Below the pieces are notes generated by a model. That model had not been told where the DNA came from. It worked only from the letters and a program-made list of their open reading frames with translations, and made no database searches. Both the position numbers and the translations under genes were made by a program. DNA of 36,973 bases from Muribaculaceae bacterium (lineage in GTDB: Bacteria; Bacteroidota; Bacteroidia; Bacteroidales; Muribaculaceae). This document shows positions 32,360-36,973 of the stretch, one piece after another (the first letter of the stretch is position 1; each line of letters opens with the position of its first letter). The stretch is taken from assembly GCA_017443765.1 (NCBI GenBank), contig JAFSYB010000076.1:1-36973 (forward strand). The letters run 5' to 3'.

Positions 32360-32520
32360 TTGACAAACCTTGTGTACAACATGTGCCGTTTCACCCAAAT
32401 CGTGCGCTATCACGATGATTGGATCAAGCCTGCGAAAGCCGTCAGCGTGGGAAACTGCACCCAATATGGTTAATATCAGTTAAAAACGGGGAGGGTAATG
32501 GTAAACTGAATTAAAAACAG

Positions 32521-32528
32521 TAACTTTG
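32521..32528 (+). promoter_or_regulatory. -7-like element ahead of the LRR protein
   Basis: TAACTTTG fits the TAnnTTTG consensus exactly, but there is no TTTG at the expected distance upstream. If used, the leader would be about 105 bases. Confidence 0.35.
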
Positions 32529-32640
32529 CAAGCGAATAGACGAGTCTCGTCCGAAGGTCTACCAGGGTTCTGTCCCCCAATGCGGCTCAAAAACGAATAT
32601 ATAGAACCCACCCTTAAAAAACTTGTCAGTGTGATGTTTT

Positions 32641-34089
32641 ATGAAATTCCGTATTAGAACAAGAAAAAATTCCAACATTCTGTTTGGGCTGTGCCGGCAG
32701 GCACTCATTACTCATTTCGGGTACCACCCGTTACACATCAATCCTCAAGTTCTGGCGTGCATTTGGGCGCTGCTCCTGCTGTTGGCCTTGCCAATTGCTG
32801 CACAGGACAAGAGCATCGAGCACCGAAAGGTGACCCGGGCAAGCATCCAGGACTTCCATTGCACGTTTTGGAGCCGCGACTATTTGACCATCGACGGAAC
32901 ATCGAACCCCGATGCCACCACATTATATATACCCGACCAAATACTCGTCAATGGACACGCTTTCAATGTTGCCGAAATTGGGGCTTCGGCTTTCCGCGAC
33001 ATGAAACACCTTGAGCGTTGCAGCTTCCTTGCCGGTAAAGTGCTGGTGAATGCCTTTACCGGCTGCCGGGCTTTGCGGACGATAGAGTCGCGCAATCCAG
33101 TGCCTCCCAGTGTGGGAGAACACATGTTTTATTATGGCAAACCCAACGAGGTGTTCGACGACTACCACTTCCTCACCACTGCCGTGGTGGTGCCTGCCGG
33201 CAGCGAGCAGGTCTACCGCGAGGCACACGGCTGGCGCGAGTTCCACACCATTGTGAGCCACGAGCCAACGTTTGCCGACTACGACCACAGCAGCATCCGC
33301 CACCGTATAGCGGCTCTGGAGCATGAGCGCGACTCCCTCACCGCCCTCGAACAGCAGTTGATGCGCGACATCGCCGCATTGCGCAGCGATGCCCCCACAG
33401 TGCCAGCCGCCTCCACAGCACCCACGCCTCCACAGTCGCCACCTGTGGCGCACGCCGAACCGTTCCCCGACCTAATCACCGAAATGAGCGAATATGTTGC
33501 CATGAAAGTGGTGAGCGACGGCATTGAATACAAAACCCGGTTTTCTCCCGATATCATCGTCACTTGCCACATCGACACCACAGCACTACGCATCACGATA
33601 CCCGACTCGATGCTGATAAGCAACCGCAGCTATGCCGTGACGCAGATGTGGGAGTCGGCCTTTGCCAGCCACGGCCACCTGCTCGCAATCTCACTGCCGG
33701 CAGGGCTGACCAATGTGGCGCCTGGCGCGTTTGCGGGCTGTCGCGAGCTGCGGCTGCTGGAGTTGCGAAGTGCCGTTCCGCCAGTGTTCCGCTCGCTGGA
33801 CAACGGCACCTGTGCGGCAAGCGCGGTGTTCGACCACCAGCAGTTCACTCGCGTCACACTGGCAGTGCCGCCCGGCAGCGAGCAAGCCTACCGCTCGGCA
33901 CCCGGCTGGAGCCAATTTGCCCACATCGTCACCGACCGCCCCACACTCGCCATGCTGGGGGTCACGCCAGCCCACGAACAACAGCTTGAACTGGATGCGC
34001 ATCTGTGCCGCATTGCCGCCCGCAAAGGGTACATCGGCACTGCACTCAGCGCCCTGCGCCAGGCACTCAACCAAGCCGATCGCCCCTAA
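32641..34089 (+). CDS. BspA-like leucine-rich-repeat (LRR_5) protein with internal duplication
   Basis: 482 residues. A hydrophobic segment at about 39-54 (WALLLLLALPIAAQ) after a long basic N-region looks like a signal peptide or anchor. Two homologous halves follow: about 60-215 (IPDQILVNGHAFNVAEIGAS, then VVVPAGSEQVYREAHGWREF) and about 275-432 (IPDSMLISNRSYAVTQMWES, then LAVPPGSEQAYRSAPGWSQF). A coiled coil (HRIAALEHERDSLTALEQQL) and a Pro-rich linker lie between them. The halves resemble LRR_5 repeats of BspA-like surface proteins, which bind host or matrix ligands. Probably periplasmic or surface-exposed. It converges on the right kinase gene with only 29 bases between stops. A true start inside the first 35 residues is possible. 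Confidence 0.82.
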   Translation: MKFRIRTRKNSNILFGLCRQALITHFGYHPLHINPQVLACIWALLLLLALPIAAQDKSIEHRKVTRASIQDFHCTFWSRDYLTIDGTSNPDATTLYIPDQILVNGHAFNVAEIGASAFRDMKHLERCSFLAGKVLVNAFTGCRALRTIESRNPVPPSVGEHMFYYGKPNEVFDDYHFLTTAVVVPAGSEQVYREAHGWREFHTIVSHEPTFADYDHSSIRHRIAALEHERDSLTALEQQLMRDIAALRSDAPTVPAASTAPTPPQSPPVAHAEPFPDLITEMSEYVAMKVVSDGIEYKTRFSPDIIVTCHIDTTALRITIPDSMLISNRSYAVTQMWESAFASHGHLLAISLPAGLTNVAPGAFAGCRELRLLELRSAVPPVFRSLDNGTCAASAVFDHQQFTRVTLAVPPGSEQAYRSAPGWSQFAHIVTDRPTLAMLGVTPAHEQQLELDAHLCRIAARKGYIGTALSALRQALNQADRP

Positions 34090-34118
34090 GGGTAACGACT
34101 TGTCGGCCGGCGCCGAGG

Positions 34119-35441
34119 CTATTTGTTGTCGATTGCATTCGAGTATTTCTCCTCCATACGGCGCTCATAGTCGGTGCAGTACTCATTGATGGTATACTCA
34201 ATCTCGGCCATCTCCTTGGTCGAGAAGCGCGACGAGATTGAGTTCAAGTACTCATTGGCTCTGATGCGGCCTTGCTTGATGAGAAACAGTCCGTCGAGCC
34301 ACAAGTAGGCTCGGCTGGAGAGTGTGTCGAGGTGCTCGGCGATGTGCGTCTTGCGGTTTTCCTCGCGGGCAATGCGCACGCCCTCGTCGATGGCCTCGTC
34401 CACGGCACGCTGCCGGTCAAGCCGCTGCTGCTCGCGCTGCTCCATCAGTTCGTTGGCCTGCCGCAGTTGCCGCAGCGTGTCGTTCATGGCGGTGATGTGG
34501 GTGGTGGTGGCTGCGGCTGTGCTGTCGATGCGCTGGTCGGCCAGGCGGGTGTTCTGGGTGATGCGCGCCTGCAGCGAGTCCACCATCACATCGTTGCGCT
34601 GCGTTATGCGGTGCAGTGCGGCCTGCTGGGTGAACACCACGGCAAGCAGTGCAACGGCAGCTGTTGCCGCCACGCCCCACGCCACATAGCGGCGATTGCG
34701 AGCCCGTCGGCTCAGCCACTCGCGCATCTGCCCCACGCTCTCGAATCGCGCATCGATAGGCGCCAGGCAGCGTGCAACCACGCCACGATAACGGCGACCC
34801 AGATTCATCGTTCGCAGCACCATGCCCAGGCTGTAGATGTCGTTGCGCACATCGGGCCTAATTGCGGCAGCCTGCTCGGGAGCCATGTAGCGCAGCGTGC
34901 CGGCCGGCTGCTTGAGCACCGCATAGGCATCGGTGTCGGCCAGCCCGAAGTCGATGAGTTTCACATTGTTGCCATTGGTGGTGACCATGATATTGCTGGG
35001 CTTGAGGTCGCGGTGCACAATGCCGCAACTGTGCACGTAGGCCACAGCGTCGAGCAGCTGCTCGGCCACGCGCCGCCGCTGGTCGGCCGACGAGGGCTGG
35101 GCAAGCCACTGGTCGAGGTTCACACCATCGACCCACTCCATAACGATGCACTGCCCCAGGCCGGGCACCTCTTCTGCACTCACCGCCTGCACCACCCCCG
35201 GGTGCTGAAGCTGCATGAGGATTCCCATCTCTTTGCAAAGCATCTGCCGGTAAACCTCCTGATTGGCAGCAGCGGGCGTGAGCGACTTCAGCGCCCACCA
35301 CCGGCCGTGACGCTTGGCGCGGGTGAGCACGTTGTGCCCACGAGTGGCAATGGTTTCAAGGTCGGTGAACTCCCGGCTCACGCCCTCATAGTCGTCGACC
35401 AACGCGCCTGATATCGAATCCTCGGGTTCTATGCTATGCAT
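34119..35441 (-). CDS. Membrane-anchored Hanks-type Ser/Thr protein kinase (right copy)
   Basis: 440 residues: kinase domain (about 20-245), one membrane segment (about 253-270), a long coiled coil (about 275-350) and a helical C-terminal part, probably periplasmic. Visible residues are Lys52 (ALKSL), Glu71, Asp145 in HRDLKPSN, Asn150, Asp164 in DFG and APE at 187-189. Unlike the left copy it keeps the HRD Arg. The glycine-rich loop is again degenerate (IATRGHNVLTRA). The extracytoplasmic part is a coiled coil here but a Pro-rich stalk in the left copy, so the two probably sense different things. It lies downstream of its regulator (36172-35576) with 134 bases between them. Confidence 0.9.
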   Translation of the reverse strand: MHSIEPEDSISGALVDDYEGVSREFTDLETIATRGHNVLTRAKRHGRWWALKSLTPAAANQEVYRQMLCKEMGILMQLQHPGVVQAVSAEEVPGLGQCIVMEWVDGVNLDQWLAQPSSADQRRRVAEQLLDAVAYVHSCGIVHRDLKPSNIMVTTNGNNVKLIDFGLADTDAYAVLKQPAGTLRYMAPEQAAAIRPDVRNDIYSLGMVLRTMNLGRRYRGVVARCLAPIDARFESVGQMREWLSRRARNRRYVAWGVAATAAVALLAVVFTQQAALHRITQRNDVMVDSLQARITQNTRLADQRIDSTAAATTTHITAMNDTLRQLRQANELMEQREQQRLDRQRAVDEAIDEGVRIAREENRKTHIAEHLDTLSSRAYLWLDGLFLIKQGRIRANEYLNSISSRFSTKEMAEIEYTINEYCTDYERRMEEKYSNAIDNK

Positions 35442-35488
35442 GAGTGATGATTATATTATTCTTTTAATCTTTTAATTATTTAATTTGC

Positions 35489-35533
35489 CCAATTAGTCCA
35501 ATTAGTCCAATTAGTCCAATTAGCCCAATTGGT
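35489..35533 (+). repeat. 9-base tandem repeat between regulator and kinase
   Basis: Five units of CCAATTAGT (35489-35533), the last two with one or two changes. It lies between the regulator stop and the kinase start. Repeat number could change by slippage and alter kinase expression. Confidence 0.88.
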
Positions 35534-35575
35534 CAACCAGGCTGCGCCCGTGGGCGCACTCAGCAAGCACGCCCC

Positions 35576-36172
35576 TCAATCGTCGTCGGACAATGGCGAG
35601 GGAGGCGGGAGTTTCTCGAAGCTCACGCCCGTGCGTTTGCCGCACACGTAGGCCACCGGCGGCTCGCCGCTGCGCACCATGTTGTTGAGGTAGAGCGGCT
35701 CGCCCTCGATGATGAGGGCACACGAGAACGTGTCGCCGGGGCGCAGCTTGGTGACCTGCGCCTGCTCGACCACAAACTGCAAATTGCCCAGATATCGCAC
35801 CACACACACGCGCCCGGGCTGCCAGGTGATGCGCAGCCGGTCGCGCACGGCGAGATCCTCGGCCACGCTGATTCGTGGGCTCAGCACATCGTCGCTCGAA
35901 TCGCGGTTGGCCGTCAGACTGTCGACAAAATGGCCGAAGTCGCGGCATCCCACATAGCGGGCCAGCGTGTTCAGCGACGACTTGCTGGGCCTCGAACTGG
36001 TGGCCAGATATCCCCATACGCGCATCAGCGTGCTTGCGCTCACGGTCACGCCGGTGCGCTCGCCGATGCCCCTGCTCAGCCGTTGGAACTCCACCGGCGA
36101 GTTAACACCCGCCTGGAAGCACTGCTCCACAGCCGCGCGCAACGCCGACACATACTCTTCTTTTTCATTCAT
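35576..36172 (-). CDS. Two-domain regulator-like protein paired with a kinase (right copy)
   Basis: 198 residues, soluble. It has the same plan as the protein at 2308-2859: an N-terminal helical domain with RLSRGIGERTGVTVSASTLM, RVWGYLATSS and LNTLARYVGCRDFGHFVDSL, then a beta-rich domain with RLRITWQPGRVCVVRYLG and LRPGDTFSCALIIEGEPL. The N-terminal part resembles a helix-turn-helix domain; DNA binding is inference. It ends in an acidic tail (SDDD). The start at 36172 gives MNEKEEY; the open frame extends nine codons further without support. It is upstream of the kinase on the same strand, repeating the order found at the left end. Confidence 0.8.
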   Translation of the reverse strand: MNEKEEYVSALRAAVEQCFQAGVNSPVEFQRLSRGIGERTGVTVSASTLMRVWGYLATSSRPSKSSLNTLARYVGCRDFGHFVDSLTANRDSSDDVLSPRISVAEDLAVRDRLRITWQPGRVCVVRYLGNLQFVVEQAQVTKLRPGDTFSCALIIEGEPLYLNNMVRSGEPPVAYVCGKRTGVSFEKLPPPSPLSDDD

Positions 36173-36951
36173 CGCAATCAGAATTATTGAGCCTCGCAAG
36201 TTGATAACTTGCTCACTGTTTTATGGTTAAAGTTTAACGTTTAACGAACAAATTGTCGGATAGCGGCTGGTATAACTAATCTGCCCTTTTGTTCTTTTAG
36301 TCCTCTCCATCAGCTCGAGGGCAAATGTTCTGCAAAATTACTACAAAAGCGAGGCATTTTACCCCCCCATTTTGTTAATTAAATACAAATTACATGACTT
36401 TATTGCTAAATATATTTAAATGAAATCATTTGAAATGATTATCGCAAAATTTGATATAAAATGAAATTGCGACCTATTAGGAATTGAGGTGGGGAATTAT
36501 GGACCAGTTGTCCGCCATGCGCAGCCTTGTTGGCGTATGGCGAGACGCAGTCTCGTCCGTTGCCATTTTGTTTTTTCGCTCGTGCCGACCGATGCCAGCG
36601 TGCTTTGACTCGGAGTGGCCGCGCCCTGCGGGCGGAATATTTACACGCGGCAGCGTGGTGTTCCTCGCCGAGGAACGCCGCCCACACACTGTCCGCTTCC
36701 CCACCATTCAGTCGCTCCGCTCCTGTCATGGCGGGGTTTTCACGGTGGTTATCGCCTGTCGGCGATCAGTCATCCTGCTCAACAAACAAACGGCAAAATC
36801 TACAGTTTCCACCAAATTTTTTAAGGCCAAATCTTTAGTACATGACAGAAGGTCGAAAATTTAATGTTAATTAACTGATTATCAGATAGTTAACTATTGC
36901 ATAAGTGGTTGGAAATTAGTACCTTTGTAAGAAAAAACACCACTAATTTCT
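36173..36951. other. Gene-free stretch, AT-rich then hairpin-rich
   Basis: The first part (to about 36480) is AT-rich, with a TAATTTTG -7-like element on the minus strand (36340-36333) lacking a matching -33, and a 7-base-pair hairpin at 36424-36440 (AATCATT-TGA-AATGATT). The second part (about 36480-36780) is GC-rich and holds several perfect short hairpins: 36541-36555 (CGAGAC-GCA-GTCTCG), 36660-36676 (GTTCCTC-GCC-GAGGAAC) and 36751-36766 (ATCGCC-TGTC-GGCGAT). No open frame there looks like a gene. It could encode a structured RNA or be another dispersed repeat. Confidence 0.5.
36896..36927 (+). promoter_or_regulatory. Promoter of the gene at the right edge
   Basis: ATTG (36896-36899), 20 bases, TACCTTTG (36920-36927). 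Full match in the -7 element and one mismatch in the -33. An ATG follows 24 bases later. Confidence 0.6.
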
Positions 36952-36973
36952 ATGGGTACTAATTCCAATCCAC
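36952..36973 (+). CDS. Start of a gene cut by the window edge
   Basis: An ATG at 36952 follows a good promoter with a short leader, and the frame (MGTNSNP) stays open to the window end. Seven codons are too few to identify the product. Confidence 0.45.

Larger units (their letters stand above)
32132..32640. other. Gene-free stretch between feoAB and the LRR protein
   Basis: It contains the second copy of the 73-base dispersed repeat (32287-32359), a -7-like element (32521-32528) and a possible leader of about 105 bases ahead of the gene at 32641, with a small hairpin GACGA-GTC-TCGTC at about 32538-32550. No gene is supported. Confidence 0.55.

Noticed and set aside
36484..36864. Possible 126-residue protein near the right edge
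   Set aside because: It crosses several perfect hairpins, has no recognisable domain and no promoter at a sensible distance.

Overview
The window looks like a chromosomal segment from a gut-type member of the Bacteroidales, possibly Muribaculaceae or Prevotellaceae. The order-level call rests on repeated matches to the Bacteroidetes promoter (TTTG, 19-21 bases, TAnnTTTG), the absence of clear Shine-Dalgarno sequences, a fused FeoA-FeoB iron transporter, an EttA-type ABC-F ATPase and BspA-like leucine-rich repeats. The family-level guess is inference. I found no rRNA, tRNA, CRISPR array, transposase or integrase.

Left flank (1-4123): a gene-free repeat-bearing stretch, ettA on the minus strand, then a divergent pair on the plus strand: a small two-domain regulator-like protein and a membrane-anchored Hanks-type Ser/Thr kinase. 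A homologous regulator-kinase pair lies at the right end (36172-34119) on the minus strand, so both pairs point inward. A 73-base intergenic repeat (108-180 and, inverted, 32287-32359) also occurs in both flanks.

Core (about 4150-28176): two strong tandem promoters in a gene-free gap are followed by nearly 24 kb of genes all on the plus strand. The first half (4567-12137) encodes a lipoprotein, then a family of small proteins with an N-terminal Cys4 zinc ribbon, a transmembrane segment and a different C-terminal part in each: TM2 domain, Sel1 repeats, MORN-like repeats, or GYF plus SH3. An FGE-sulfatase-like protein without the catalytic cysteines and a YkuD L,D-transpeptidase lipoprotein sit among them. 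The second half (12184-28176) is a tightly packed operon: a SrfB-family (Hsp70/actin-like) protein, a SrfC-family P-loop GTPase, a transmembrane subtilisin-like protease, a multi-pass membrane protein, a second P-loop GTPase with helical repeats, a large single-pass partner, two helical envelope proteins and a last zinc-ribbon protein. The architecture suggests an NTP-driven machine that links the cytoplasm to the periplasm (GTPases and an ATPase inside, protease and wall-related domains outside). This is the best candidate for an undescribed system; its function is unknown.

Right flank (28177-36973): the decayed remnant of a RyR-domain gene, a DUF445 membrane protein, the convergent feoAB fusion with a perfect palindrome over its promoter, an LRR_5-type protein, the second kinase-regulator pair, a hairpin-rich gene-free stretch and the promoter and first codons of a gene that runs off the window.
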